Part shown: piece by piece, positions 20,857 to 30,286 of the stretch
How the letters are laid out: the number at the start of each line of letters is the position of its first letter
Numbering within the stretch: the first letter of the stretch is position 1
Origin: Megasphaera coli
Lineage (GTDB): Bacteria; Bacillota; Negativicutes; Veillonellales; Megasphaeraceae
Length of the DNA: 64,000 bases
Assembly (NCBI RefSeq): GCF_900095855.1
Contig: NZ_FMIY01000002.1
Span: 1,345,696 to 1,409,695, forward strand
Direction of reading: 5' to 3'
The notes under the pieces: model-generated
Database searches by the model: none
The model's input: the letters and a program-made list of their open reading frames with translations, nothing else
Told to the model about the DNA's origin: nothing
Program-made: the position numbers and the translations under genes

Positions 20857-21852
20857 TTATAACGCGGCAATAACGGCCTGTGCGTATTCTTCCGTTTTGG
20901 CACTGCCGCCGAGATCGGGCGTAAGTGTTATTCCCGCCGCAAGGACAGTATCGACGGCACGGCGAATATTGCCGGCAATCGTTTTTTCGCCTATATATTC
21001 GAGGAGCATACATGCCGACCAAAGGAGAGCCGTCGGATTGGCAATGTGTTTGCCGGCAATGTCCGGGGCACTGCCGTGGACTGCTTCAAACATGGCATAG
21101 TTTTCGCCTATATTCATGGAAGGCAAGAGACCGAGGCCGCCGATGAGGCCGCTCGTCAAATCGGAAATAATATCGCCGTACAGATTGGGTGTGACGATGA
21201 TATCGAATGTTTCCGGCCGCATTACGAGCTGCATGCATACATTGTCGACGATTTTGTCGTCGCTCTTAATGTCCGGAAACTCCGCTGCGATTTCCTTGAA
21301 AACAGATAGGAAAAGACCGTCGCTCAACTTCAAAATATTCGCCTTATGGACGCACGTCACCTTGTGCCGCTTCCGCTCCCTTGCGTAACGGAAAGCGTCG
21401 CGAATAATCTTTTCGCTTGCCTTGCGCGTAATAATTTTGGTTGCGTGTACCGTGTCCGCGTCGATTTGCTCCTCTATCCCGACATAGAGATCTTCCGTGT
21501 TTTCGCGGAAGGTTACGATGTCGACGTTCGGGAAAGGCGTCGGCACGGCACTGTTCGATTTTGCCGGTCTGATATTGGCGTATAAGTTGTATGTATTGCG
21601 CAGCGTCACGTTGAGCGAGCGAAAGCCTTTGCCGACAGGTGTCGTAACGGGCGATTTTAAGAGAATATGAGTTTTTTCAAAGGACGAGAAGGCCCTGTCC
21701 GGAATGAGGGCGCCATGTTGTTCATATTCGGCCGCGCCGACATTGAAGAACTCATAGTCCAGCGGTGCCTTGGCGGCCTGCAAAACGGAGATAACCGCCT
21801 CCGTAATTTCCGGGCCGATACCGTCTCCTTTGAATACCGTGATCGTTTTCAT
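20857..21852 (-). CDS. icd: isocitrate/isopropylmalate dehydrogenase family protein, probable isocitrate dehydrogenase
   Basis: A 331-residue member of the beta-decarboxylating dehydrogenase family. The substrate-binding segment is SLNVTLRNTYNLYANIRP with the Ser and Arg residues that mark isocitrate dehydrogenases of the short NAD-dependent type, and FRENTEDLYVGIEE is also typical. LDHs for isopropylmalate usually have different residues here. It lies two bases after citrate synthase, which supports conversion of isocitrate to 2-oxoglutarate. Cofactor choice is not proven. Confidence 0.9.
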   Translation of the reverse strand: MKTITVFKGDGIGPEITEAVISVLQAAKAPLDYEFFNVGAAEYEQHGALIPDRAFSSFEKTHILLKSPVTTPVGKGFRSLNVTLRNTYNLYANIRPAKSNSAVPTPFPNVDIVTFRENTEDLYVGIEEQIDADTVHATKIITRKASEKIIRDAFRYARERKRHKVTCVHKANILKLSDGLFLSVFKEIAAEFPDIKSDDKIVDNVCMQLVMRPETFDIIVTPNLYGDIISDLTSGLIGGLGLLPSMNIGENYAMFEAVHGSAPDIAGKHIANPTALLWSACMLLEYIGEKTIAGNIRRAVDTVLAAGITLTPDLGGSAKTEEYAQAVIAAL

Positions 21853-21854
21853 CC

Positions 21855-23195
21855 TTACCTGTCCTCTCTGCGTATATACGAGACCAGATCACCGACATAT
21901 TTCGTTGCCGGACGCATGATTCGCCCGTCGTACAGTTTGTTTTCAATATTGTGGGCCAGCCAACCGACGAGACGGCTGACGACGAAGAGGGGCGTATACA
22001 AATCGCGGGGAATGCCGAGCATATGATAACAAAATCCGCTGTAATAGTCGACATTGCTGCAAATATCCATGCCCGTATCTTTGCCGATTTCCTCTTTCGC
22101 AATGCATTCAAAGCGGCGATAGAAGTCAAAGTCCTTCGCAAGGCCCTTCTTGGTAGCCACTTCACCGCAGTATTCACGCATGATTTCGGCGCGCGGATCC
22201 GACAGTGTATAGACGGCGTGGCCGAAGCCGTAGACGAGGCCGTTCGATTCGGGGAAGGATTTATTGAGGATGCGCTTGATTGTTTCCCGGATTTGTTTGT
22301 CCGTCGCGTCCAGACCGATGGCGGCAATAATCCGTTCCATCATTTGCGACGTTCGCACGTTGGCCCCGCCGTGTCGTGCCCCTTTCAGAGCGCCGATGGA
22401 GCTGGCCATGGTCGAGTAAATGTCCGTATCCGTCGACGCGACGACGACATTTGTAAAGGTTGAATTTGTACCGCCGCCGTGATCGGCGTGGAGGAAGAGG
22501 AGTAAATCGAGAAGGTGTGCTTCCGCTTCCGTAAAGGAACTGTCCGGCCGCAACATGGAAAGAATGTTTTCCGCCGTCGAGTAATCTTTGCGCGGATAGT
22601 GTATAATCAAGCTGTGTCTATTATAGTAGTGTACTTTAGACATATAAGCATAGCAGGCGATGGACGGGAGCTTGCCCATAATGTTCAGGCCCTTGCGCAG
22701 CGTTTGGTAGACGTCCGTGTTGTCCGGGTCCTCGTCGTAGTTATAGAGCGTCAGTAAAGCGTGCTGCAGCTTGTTCATCAGGTTTTTTCCGGGCATACGG
22801 AGCAGGTTCATTTCTAAAAAATCGTCGGGCAGCTCATACGACTCCTGAATGATTTTACAAAAATCATCCAGTTCTCTCCGGTTCGGCAGGTAGCCGAAGA
22901 GGAGGAGGAAACAGGCTTCCTCGTAGAGATAACCCGTATAGGCGTCGTTTTTGACGAGATCGAGGATATCGATGCCCCTGTAGTACAGGGTGCCGTCACA
23001 GTTGACCTTAACGCCCTCCGCATCGCGACGATAGCCGACGACATCGGCAATGCGCGTCAGTCCGACGAGTACGCCCGTGTGGTCCTCGTTCCGCAGACCG
23101 CGTTTTACGCCGTGCTTTACATACAAGTCTCTGGGTATTTGCGTGTAGTTTTGTGATTTGCCGTAAAATTGGGCTAATTGAATATTTCGGTCCAT
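21855..23195 (-). CDS. gltA: citrate synthase
   Basis: A 446-residue citrate synthase. Catalytic His residues lie in HADHGGGTNSTFTN and VYGFGHAVYT, with an Asp in the C-terminal region; the N terminus contains YRGIDILDLV typical of the family. The start at 23195 (MDRNIQLAQF) follows AAAGGAG by eight bases; an in-frame ATG 33 bases upstream lacks a site. With the adjacent isocitrate dehydrogenase and the divergent aconitase it makes 2-oxoglutarate for glutamate. Confidence 0.94.
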   Translation of the reverse strand: MDRNIQLAQFYGKSQNYTQIPRDLYVKHGVKRGLRNEDHTGVLVGLTRIADVVGYRRDAEGVKVNCDGTLYYRGIDILDLVKNDAYTGYLYEEACFLLLFGYLPNRRELDDFCKIIQESYELPDDFLEMNLLRMPGKNLMNKLQHALLTLYNYDEDPDNTDVYQTLRKGLNIMGKLPSIACYAYMSKVHYYNRHSLIIHYPRKDYSTAENILSMLRPDSSFTEAEAHLLDLLLFLHADHGGGTNSTFTNVVVASTDTDIYSTMASSIGALKGARHGGANVRTSQMMERIIAAIGLDATDKQIRETIKRILNKSFPESNGLVYGFGHAVYTLSDPRAEIMREYCGEVATKKGLAKDFDFYRRFECIAKEEIGKDTGMDICSNVDYYSGFCYHMLGIPRDLYTPLFVVSRLVGWLAHNIENKLYDGRIMRPATKYVGDLVSYIRREDR

Positions 23196-23368
23196 GCCGA
23201 AGACTCCTTTTTTATAAATATTTTTCACTAATTATAAATATACAACCGGAAAAAGATTGGAAAACCGTGCTGTTATATATGAGCTATTATAGCATAAAAA
23301 TAGTATCTGTAAAAAGAATGCCTCATTGTAAAATATATGGCCGCATGTTTTTTGTGTAGCCCTGAATA

Positions 23369-23377
23369 TGGTATAAT
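23369..23377 (+). promoter_or_regulatory. extended -10 promoter of the aconitase gene
   Basis: TGGTATAAT is a full TGn-extended -10 element; no good -35 hexamer is found at 16-18 bases upstream, consistent with an extended -10 or activator-dependent promoter. It reads toward the aconitase gene 97 bases downstream. Confidence 0.7.
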
Positions 23378-23398
23378 ATAACTCATATTCTCAGTAAA

Positions 23399-23428
23399 TT
23401 TTACAATGTAAAAACGAATTGCGCAATT
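23399..23428. promoter_or_regulatory. tandem palindromes, candidate operator of the TCA genes
   Basis: TTTTACAATGTAAAA (23399-23413) and AATTGCGCAATT (23417-23428) are two perfect palindromes just downstream of the -10 element. The half-site TGTAAAA recurs at 23308-23314 and 23327-23333 in the same divergent gap. They look like binding sites for a dimeric regulator controlling citrate synthase and aconitase. Confidence 0.55.
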
Positions 23429-23473
23429 ACTAAAATAAAGTATGACCAACACGCCCGTGAAGGAGGAAGTGCT

Positions 23474-25747
23474 ATGATTAAATTGTATGACGGCGGCGCC
23501 TATGTCATCAACGGTTCGCGTATTGTGCCCGAACTGGAAATGACTGCGGAACGGGCCCCGGCCGGCACGGATATAGAGAAGGATGAAGCCCGTAAGGGAA
23601 CCATTGCTCATGCTATTTTGATGGGCCACAATACGTCCGACTCGACAGAACGGCTGAAAATAAAATTTGATGCTATGGCCTCACACGATATTACCTTTGT
23701 CGGCATCATCCAGACGGCCCGTGCGTCCGGCATGGAGCGCTTTCCTCTGCCCTATGTCCTCACAAACTGTCATAACTCCCTCTGTGCCGTAGGCGGCACG
23801 ATTAACGAGGACGACCACGTCTTCGGTCTTTCGGCGGCCAAGAAATATGGCGGCATCTTTGTCCCGCCCCACCTTGCCGTCATTCACCAGTTCATGCGGG
23901 AGAAGTTCGCCGCCTGCGGTAAAATGATCCTCGGCTCCGACAGCCATACGCGCTATGGTGCTCTCGGCACGATGGCTATGGGTGAAGGCGGCGGTGAGTT
24001 GGTCAAACAGCTCCTCTGCGACACGTACGACATTTCCTATCCCGGAGTCGTCGGCGTCTACCTCGACGGCGAGCCCAATCCTGCCGTCGGTCCTCACGAT
24101 ATAGCTATCGCCCTCGTCGGCGCCGTCTTTAAGAACGGCTATGTCAAAAACAAGGTCATGGAATTTATCGGTCCCGGCGTAGCGGCCATGTCTACGGATT
24201 TTCGCAACGGCGTCGACGTCATGACGACGGAAACGACCTGTCTCTCGTCGGTCTGGCGTACGGATGCCGACACGAAGGCCTACTTGGAGCTTCACGGCCG
24301 CGGCGACGAGTATCGCGAGCTGAACCCTGCGGATCTTGCTTATTATGACGGCATGATTTATGTTGACTTGAGCAGGATTAAACCTATGATCGCCATGCCC
24401 ATGCATCCGAGCAATGCTTTCACCGTTGACGAGTTGAACGCTGATACGGCCGATATTTTGCATGATATAGAAGAAAATATAAAAAGGCGTTTTGATGACA
24501 AAGTAGTACATATCAGCCTGAGCGATAAGGTTAAGAACGGCAGGCTGCACGTGCAACAGGGCGTCATTGCCGGTTGTGCCGGCGGTAACTATACGAATAT
24601 CATGGCTGCCGCTCACGTTCTCAAGCATGCAGGCCTTACGAATGACGTCTTTACACTCGACCTCTACCCGTCATCTCAGCCGGTCTGCCTTGACCTGCTT
24701 CGTAAGGGTACCGTTGCGGATCTTGTCGCAGCCGGGGCCGTCATGAAGACTGCCTTCTGCGGCCCCTGTTTCGGTGCCGGCGATACGCCGGCGAACAACG
24801 CCATCAGCATTCGTCACACGACGCGCAACTTTCCGAACAGAGAAGGCAGTAAACCCGGCAGCGGACAGTTTTCCGCCGTTGCCCTCATGGATGCCCGCTC
24901 CATCGCCGCAACAGCCGCAAACGGCGGTGTTTTGACGTCGGCAGAAGGCTATTTCGATGATTATAAGGAGCCCGTATACGATTACGACGATTCGCCCTAT
25001 GCCAATCGCGTTTACTACGGGTATAATAAGGGAGACGACCGAATACCCCTCGTTTACGGCCCGAATATTAAAGACTGGCCGGAACAGGAAGTCCTGGCCG
25101 ACTCGATTTTACTTAAAGTATGTTCCAAAATTTTAGACCCCGTCACAACGACGGATGAGCTCATTCCCTCGGGAGAAACGTCATCGTACCGCTCCAACCC
25201 GCTTGCCTTGGCGGAATTTACCCTTTCCCGCCGCGATCCGGACTACGTCGGCCGCGCCAAGGCCGTTCGTGAGTTGGAAGATAAGCGCAGAGCCGGTGAT
25301 CTGGATGATGAACTGGCGGCTGTCTATGATATCCTGGAAAAGAAAGTCGGCAGGCTTGACCGCGCAACCGTTGAAGTGGGCAGCATGATTTACTGTATCA
25401 AGCCCGGCGACGGCTCGGCGCGGGAGCAGGCTGCCAGCTGTCAGCGCGTACTCGGCGGCTTGGCCAATATTTGCAGGGAATACGCCACCAAACGGTACCG
25501 CTCTAACGTCATCAACTGGGGTATGTTACCCTTCCAAATGAAAGAGGACGCGAACTTTTCCGTAGGCGATTACATTTACGTACCTCATGTGCGTTCAATT
25601 CTGAACGGCAATACGGACGATATTGCGGCTTATGTTGTAAGCGGCGGTGACGTGTCGAAAATTTCACTCTATATTACGGCTCTCACTGCCGAAGAGCGGC
25701 AGATTATTCAGGCCGGCTGCCTGATTAACTTTAATCGCAGCCGATAA
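23474..25747 (+). CDS. acn: aconitase-family hydratase
   Basis: A 757-residue aconitase-family protein; aconitase converts citrate to isocitrate using a [4Fe-4S] cluster. Candidate cluster ligands are the Cys of GCAGGNYTN and the two Cys of CGPCFGAGD (about residues 375 and 432-435). The swivel-domain region is C-terminal. It belongs to the long subgroup that resembles E. coli YbhJ rather than AcnA/B, so the activity rests partly on context: it is divergent from citrate synthase and isocitrate dehydrogenase. It follows a GGAGGA site. Confidence 0.85.
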   Translation: MIKLYDGGAYVINGSRIVPELEMTAERAPAGTDIEKDEARKGTIAHAILMGHNTSDSTERLKIKFDAMASHDITFVGIIQTARASGMERFPLPYVLTNCHNSLCAVGGTINEDDHVFGLSAAKKYGGIFVPPHLAVIHQFMREKFAACGKMILGSDSHTRYGALGTMAMGEGGGELVKQLLCDTYDISYPGVVGVYLDGEPNPAVGPHDIAIALVGAVFKNGYVKNKVMEFIGPGVAAMSTDFRNGVDVMTTETTCLSSVWRTDADTKAYLELHGRGDEYRELNPADLAYYDGMIYVDLSRIKPMIAMPMHPSNAFTVDELNADTADILHDIEENIKRRFDDKVVHISLSDKVKNGRLHVQQGVIAGCAGGNYTNIMAAAHVLKHAGLTNDVFTLDLYPSSQPVCLDLLRKGTVADLVAAGAVMKTAFCGPCFGAGDTPANNAISIRHTTRNFPNREGSKPGSGQFSAVALMDARSIAATAANGGVLTSAEGYFDDYKEPVYDYDDSPYANRVYYGYNKGDDRIPLVYGPNIKDWPEQEVLADSILLKVCSKILDPVTTTDELIPSGETSSYRSNPLALAEFTLSRRDPDYVGRAKAVRELEDKRRAGDLDDELAAVYDILEKKVGRLDRATVEVGSMIYCIKPGDGSAREQAASCQRVLGGLANICREYATKRYRSNVINWGMLPFQMKEDANFSVGDYIYVPHVRSILNGNTDDIAAYVVSGGDVSKISLYITALTAEERQIIQAGCLINFNRSR

Positions 25748-25779
25748 ATGAGATTTTCATGCCGTGGAGGGGGAAAAGT

Positions 25780-26616
25780 ATGAAATTCGTAAAAATGCAC
25801 GGTCTCGGCAATGATTTCGTATTCATTGAAGAGAAGAATAATAAAGACAAGAACTATGCCGACGCAGCGCGGCGTCTCTGCGACCGCCATACGGGTGTCG
25901 GCGCCGACGGCCTCATCGTCGTTGACGACAGTGACGTGGCCGATGTGGCCATGCGTATTATCAATGCCGACGGCAGCGAGGCGGAAATGTGCGGCAACGG
26001 CATTCGGTGCTTTGCCAAGTACGTCTACGATACGGGGATCATGCAAACGGATACGTTTACCGTAGAGACGGGTGCCGGCATTATGCGGCCGAAAATCGCC
26101 GCGCTCACGGACGGCAAGGCCGAGCTCATCACGATTAATATGGGCAGGCCCGTTCTTGAGCGCAATGCTATCCCCATGACGGGAAAAGACGGGACCGTCA
26201 TTAATGAAACTCTCGTCGTAGACGGCAAGACCTATAAGATTACCGCCCTTCTTCTCGGCGTGCCCCATACGGTAACGTACGTCGGCGATCTTGCGTCCGT
26301 AGACGTGACCGGTCTGGGTCCGCTTTTCGAGCATCATCCGGACTTTCCCAAGAAAACGAACGTCAACTTTACACAGGTCATAGACGATAAGACTGTTGCC
26401 GTACGTACGTGGGAACGCGGTGCCGGCGCAACTCTGGCCTGCGGCACGGGCTCGTGCTCGGCAGCGGTGGCGTCCTACCTGAACGGCTATACGGGCCGCA
26501 GCGTTGACGTGTGCCTCGCCTTGGGTACCTTGCACATCGATTACGATGAAAACGACGGCAGCGTCTACATGACGGGGCCGGCTTCCGTATCCTTTACCGG
26601 CGAAATAGAGGGTTGA
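25780..26616 (+). CDS. dapF: diaminopimelate epimerase
   Basis: A 278-residue epimerase turning LL- into meso-diaminopimelate for lysine and peptidoglycan. The two catalytic cysteines are in EMCGNGIRCFAKY and TLACGTGSCSAAVA, and the start MKFVKMHGLGNDFV is standard. ATG 25780 follows GGAGGGGG by seven bases, so the in-frame upstream codon at 25759 is not used. It is one base short of the SfsA gene and likely co-transcribed with it. Confidence 0.97.
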   Translation: MKFVKMHGLGNDFVFIEEKNNKDKNYADAARRLCDRHTGVGADGLIVVDDSDVADVAMRIINADGSEAEMCGNGIRCFAKYVYDTGIMQTDTFTVETGAGIMRPKIAALTDGKAELITINMGRPVLERNAIPMTGKDGTVINETLVVDGKTYKITALLLGVPHTVTYVGDLASVDVTGLGPLFEHHPDFPKKTNVNFTQVIDDKTVAVRTWERGAGATLACGTGSCSAAVASYLNGYTGRSVDVCLALGTLHIDYDENDGSVYMTGPASVSFTGEIEG

Positions 26617-26617
26617 C

Positions 26618-27757
26618 ATGATACGTCATGACAAACTGTACAGGGCGACGTTCGTCGAGCGGCCGAACCGATTTATCGTGCGTGCCGACCTGGACGGAGC
26701 AATCGTCACCTGCCATATGCCCAACCCGGGCCGCCTGTGGGAGCTCCTCTTTCCGGGGACGTCTCTTATGCTGCGCAAGGCGCCGGCCGATTCGGGCCGA
26801 AAGACATCTTATGACGTTATCGGCGTCTTTCGCGACGACGTGCCCGTCCTCATGGACACGCAGTACAATAACGACGTGGCATCCGCGCTCATTGCGCGCA
26901 AGCTCATTCCGGGCTGGGAATCGTGGTCCGTTCTGCGCCGGGAGGTGGCCGTTGAAGGAAGCCGCTTCGATTTGCTCCTGCACAGAGACGATGAGCTCTT
27001 CTTCGTTGAAGTGAAGTCGTGTACACTCTTCGGCAGGACGGGTGCCATGTTTCCCGATGCCGTCACGGAACGGGGGGAAAAGCACTTGCTTCACCTTGCC
27101 GCCTTGCAGGAACGGGGGTATCGGACGGGACTCCTCTTTCTCGTTCAGTGGGATCGGGCGGACTGGTTTCTGCCGGACTACCACACGGATCCGGCTTTTG
27201 CCGACACCTTTGCGGCCGTACAGGACAAGCTTGACTGGAAGGCTTTTTCCGTTGCCTGGGACGAAGAATTTTCCTTGCCTCGGCCGGGGCGGGAGCTTAT
27301 CTATCCCGGCCATATTCTCAAGCGGGAAAATCACGACGGCGGCGACTACATGGCCGTCCTGCATGTGAAGCGGGAAACGGCTTGTGAAGTCGGTTCCTTG
27401 GGACGTCTGATCTTTTTGCCCGGCTACTACGTGTACGTCGGATCGGCAAAAAAGAATTTGGCTGCCCGACTGGCGCGGCACAGCCGCGTGCGCAAAAAGA
27501 TGCACTGGCATCTCGATTACTTGCGCCGAATTGCCGACATTACGGCGACTGTTCCCGTCCGCACGGCTGATGATTTGGAGCATGACTTGGCGCGGCGCTT
27601 GGAGAAAATCGCCGTCTCGTCGGTGGAGCGCTTCGGCTGCACCGACTGCGGCTGCGCGTCGCACCTTTTTTATTTTCACGAAAATCCCGTTCACTACCGG
27701 CCATTTATGAATGTTGTTGAAGACTTTCGCATTAATCGGCTGCAACAGTTTATATAA
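26618..27757 (+). CDS. sfsA: SfsA-DUF123 fusion protein
   Basis: A 379-residue two-domain protein. Residues 1-225 are SfsA (FVERPNRFIVRA, HMPNPGRLWELL, FVEVKSCTL), a nuclease-like DNA-binding fold named for sugar-fermentation stimulation. Residues about 240-370 are a DUF123 domain (GYYVYVGSAKKNLAARLARH, HWHLDYLRR, GCTDCGCASHLFYF), a GIY-YIG nuclease relative also found attached to endonuclease III homologues. The combination suggests DNA processing; the true role of either part is unknown. Confidence 0.9.
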   Translation: MIRHDKLYRATFVERPNRFIVRADLDGAIVTCHMPNPGRLWELLFPGTSLMLRKAPADSGRKTSYDVIGVFRDDVPVLMDTQYNNDVASALIARKLIPGWESWSVLRREVAVEGSRFDLLLHRDDELFFVEVKSCTLFGRTGAMFPDAVTERGEKHLLHLAALQERGYRTGLLFLVQWDRADWFLPDYHTDPAFADTFAAVQDKLDWKAFSVAWDEEFSLPRPGRELIYPGHILKRENHDGGDYMAVLHVKRETACEVGSLGRLIFLPGYYVYVGSAKKNLAARLARHSRVRKKMHWHLDYLRRIADITATVPVRTADDLEHDLARRLEKIAVSSVERFGCTDCGCASHLFYFHENPVHYRPFMNVVEDFRINRLQQFI

Positions 27758-27781
27758 CAGCTTTCGGGAAGGAGAACAGAC

Positions 27782-28369
27782 ATGGATAGAACGGCAGCTT
27801 TAAGCCTTTTACAGAAGTATAATCAAGAACCTTTTCACATTCTGCATGCACTCACGGTGGAAGGCGTCATGAAGTGGTACGCCTGCGAACTCGGTTACGG
27901 CGGCGATGCCGACTGGTGGGGCCTCGTCGGTCTTTTGCATGACGTGGATTTTGAAAAATACCCGGAAGAACATTGCAAAAAGGCGCCGGCTCTCCTGGCG
28001 GAAGTCGACGCATCGCCCGGGTTTGTCCATGCCGTTTGTTGTCACGGTTACGGTATTTGCGTTGACATCGAACCGGAGCACTTGATGGAAAAAATCCTTT
28101 TTGCCGCCGACGAACTGACGGGCCTTATCGGCGCGGCCGCGAAGATGCGTCCCTCGCAGAGCACGCAGGACATGGAAGTGAAAAGCTTGAAGAAAAAATT
28201 TAAAGATAAAAAATTTGCCGCCGGCTGCTCCCGTGACATTATTACGCAAGGAGCGCAGCGCCTCGGCTGGGATTTGACGGAGCTTATGGAAAAGACCATT
28301 CTCGCCATGCGCGCCTGCGAAGACGACGTGCGCAAAGAATATACGGCCCTTACGGGAGCGGAAGCGTAA
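27782..28369 (+). CDS. HD-domain phosphohydrolase-like protein
   Basis: A 195-residue protein with an HD-type core: HALTVEGVMKWYA, the HD pair in GLVGLLHDVDFEKYPEEH, and a later His in CCHGYGI. Such proteins are metal-dependent nucleotide phosphohydrolases of unknown substrate. It lies between sfsA and rarA on the same strand, with a GGAGAA site. Confidence 0.8.
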   Translation: MDRTAALSLLQKYNQEPFHILHALTVEGVMKWYACELGYGGDADWWGLVGLLHDVDFEKYPEEHCKKAPALLAEVDASPGFVHAVCCHGYGICVDIEPEHLMEKILFAADELTGLIGAAAKMRPSQSTQDMEVKSLKKKFKDKKFAAGCSRDIITQGAQRLGWDLTELMEKTILAMRACEDDVRKEYTALTGAEA

Positions 28370-28392
28370 CTGTTATTTGAAGGAAAAGTCAT

Positions 28393-29721
28393 ATGGAAGA
28401 AATTTCTCTCTTTACAACAAATGCGGTGCAGCAGCCCTTGGCGGCGCGTTTGCGGCCGCAGACTCTGGACGACTTTATCGGCCAACGTCACTTGCTCGGC
28501 GAAGGAAAAATTCTGCGGCGCCTTATCGAAAACGACACGATTGCGTCCATGATCTTTTGGGGGCCGCCCGGCGTCGGCAAGACGACGTTGGCCCGGATTA
28601 TCGCGCAGCGCACGAAGGCGGCGTTCATCGACTTTTCCGCTGTCACCGGCGGCATTAAGGAAATTCGTCAGGTTATGCGGCAGGCCGATGAAAACCTGCG
28701 CTTCGGCGACAGGACGATTCTCTTCGTCGACGAAATTCATCGTTTCAATAAGGCACAGCAGGATGCTTTTCTTCCCTTCGTGGAAAAAGGCAGTATCACG
28801 CTCATCGGTGCGACGACGGAAAACCCTTCCTTTGAAATAAACGGCGCGCTTCTCTCGCGCTGTAAGGTCTTTGTTTTGCAAGCCCTGTCTGCAGACGACC
28901 TCGTCGTACTCCTGCGCCGCGCTTTGCAGGAGCCGGCAGGCTTCGGCATGCGGGAAATTAACATTGCGGACGACCTGCTCGGGGTGATTGCGGGCTTTGC
29001 CGACGGCGATGCCCGTGCGGCGCTGTCAACTTTGGAAATGGCCGTCCTCAACGGTGAACTCGAGGGCGATACGCTGAAGGTGACTGAAGAATCGTTGGAG
29101 CAGTGCATTTCCAAGAAATTCCTCTTGTACGATAAAAAGGGGGAAGAGCATTACAATCTTATTTCGGCCCTGCACAAGTCCATGCGTAATTCCGACCCGG
29201 ATGCAGCCATTTACTGGCTGGCCCGCATGCTTGAGGCCGGTGAAGATCCGCTTTACGTGGCTCGCCGCGTTGTCCGCTTTGCCGCCGAGGACGTGGGTCT
29301 TGCGGATCCGCGTGCCTTGGAATTGGCCGTTGCGGCATATCAGTCCTGTCATTTTCTCGGCATGCCCGAATGCAACGTTCACTTGACGGAAATTGTCGTG
29401 TATCTTTCGTTGGCGCCCAAGTCGAATGCTATGGAAACGGCCTATTTGGCGGCGCGTAAAGATGCGCTTGAGCAGATTGCCGAACCCGTACCGCTGCAGA
29501 TTCGCAATGCGCCGACAAAACTGATGAAAGACTTGAATTACGGTAAAGACTATGAATATGCTCACGATAACCCGGCCGGTCTGACAACCATGCAGTGCCT
29601 GCCCGATTCCCTGGCCGGAAAAGCATATTACGTGCCGACCGGACGAGGCCTGGAAGAGCGGTATAAGGACCGTTTGGAAGAAATTAAGGCATGGAAGAAG
29701 GCGCACGGAGCGAAGAAGTAA
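28393..29721 (+). CDS. rarA: replication-associated recombination protein RarA (MgsA)
   Basis: A 442-residue AAA+ ATPase acting at stalled forks. Walker A is GPPGVGKTTLARI (about 54-66), Walker B LFVDEIHRFNKAQQDAFLP, sensor I IGATTENPSFEIN, and the C-terminal tetramerisation domain contains PKSNAMETAYLAAR. It overlaps the next gene by one base. Confidence 0.96.
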   Translation: MEEISLFTTNAVQQPLAARLRPQTLDDFIGQRHLLGEGKILRRLIENDTIASMIFWGPPGVGKTTLARIIAQRTKAAFIDFSAVTGGIKEIRQVMRQADENLRFGDRTILFVDEIHRFNKAQQDAFLPFVEKGSITLIGATTENPSFEINGALLSRCKVFVLQALSADDLVVLLRRALQEPAGFGMREINIADDLLGVIAGFADGDARAALSTLEMAVLNGELEGDTLKVTEESLEQCISKKFLLYDKKGEEHYNLISALHKSMRNSDPDAAIYWLARMLEAGEDPLYVARRVVRFAAEDVGLADPRALELAVAAYQSCHFLGMPECNVHLTEIVVYLSLAPKSNAMETAYLAARKDALEQIAEPVPLQIRNAPTKLMKDLNYGKDYEYAHDNPAGLTTMQCLPDSLAGKAYYVPTGRGLEERYKDRLEEIKAWKKAHGAKK

Positions 29722-30167
29722 TGAAGCGGAAAACACTCTTCGGCAAAGATTATACGGACAAAGAATATATAAAAGTTTTCTTTTATCTTCTCATCGGCGG
29801 TTCGGCAGCCGTTTTGGAATGGATTTTATTTTATTTCCTTTACCGTGCTTACGGAGCTCTGCTTCAGGATGTCGGCCCTACGGAGCCCATTTTGGCGGCA
29901 ACGGCTACGGCTTTTTCCATCTCGACGGTCTATCACTATGTATTGGGCAACATCTTCGTCTTTGAAAGCGGTCGGCGCTACGGCAGGCGGGCCGAAATAT
30001 CCCTCGTCTTTCTCGTCAGCGGCATGGGGCTTTTGTGGAATCTCCTCCTCATGTGGCTCTTTACCTCGCAGCAGGTATTTGCTTTGGCGCCGGTGCCGGC
30101 CAAAATGTTGGCAAGCGCCGTCGTGACCGTGTGGAACTATTTATCCCGTAAAAAGTGGATTTTTTAA
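29721..30167 (+). CDS. GtrA-like membrane protein
   Basis: A 148-residue protein with four predicted membrane helices (about residues 15-35, 50-75, 90-110, 118-135) and the GtrA signature FLIGGSAAVLEW near the first helix and a terminal NYLSRKKWIF. GtrA-family proteins move undecaprenyl-linked sugars across the membrane. The ATG at 29721 overlaps the rarA stop. It has no glycosyltransferase neighbour here. Confidence 0.85.
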   Translation: MKRKTLFGKDYTDKEYIKVFFYLLIGGSAAVLEWILFYFLYRAYGALLQDVGPTEPILAATATAFSISTVYHYVLGNIFVFESGRRYGRRAEISLVFLVSGMGLLWNLLLMWLFTSQQVFALAPVPAKMLASAVVTVWNYLSRKKWIF

Positions 30168-30205
30168 GCGTTATAAGACGGAACCGTAAGATTGGCATGC
30201 AAGCA

Positions 30206-30249
30206 CAAGGCCCCACGGCAAGATAACTCTCGCCGTGGGGCCTTGTTTC
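30206..30249. terminator. bidirectional intrinsic terminator
   Basis: A 14-bp perfect stem (CAAGGCCCCACGGC and its complement at 30232-30245) followed by TTTCT lies between the convergent gtrA-like gene and the autotransporter gene. Confidence 0.88.
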
Positions 30250-30286
30250 TCTAACAGAGTATGTTTGCAATGTTTATTCCGTTTGT

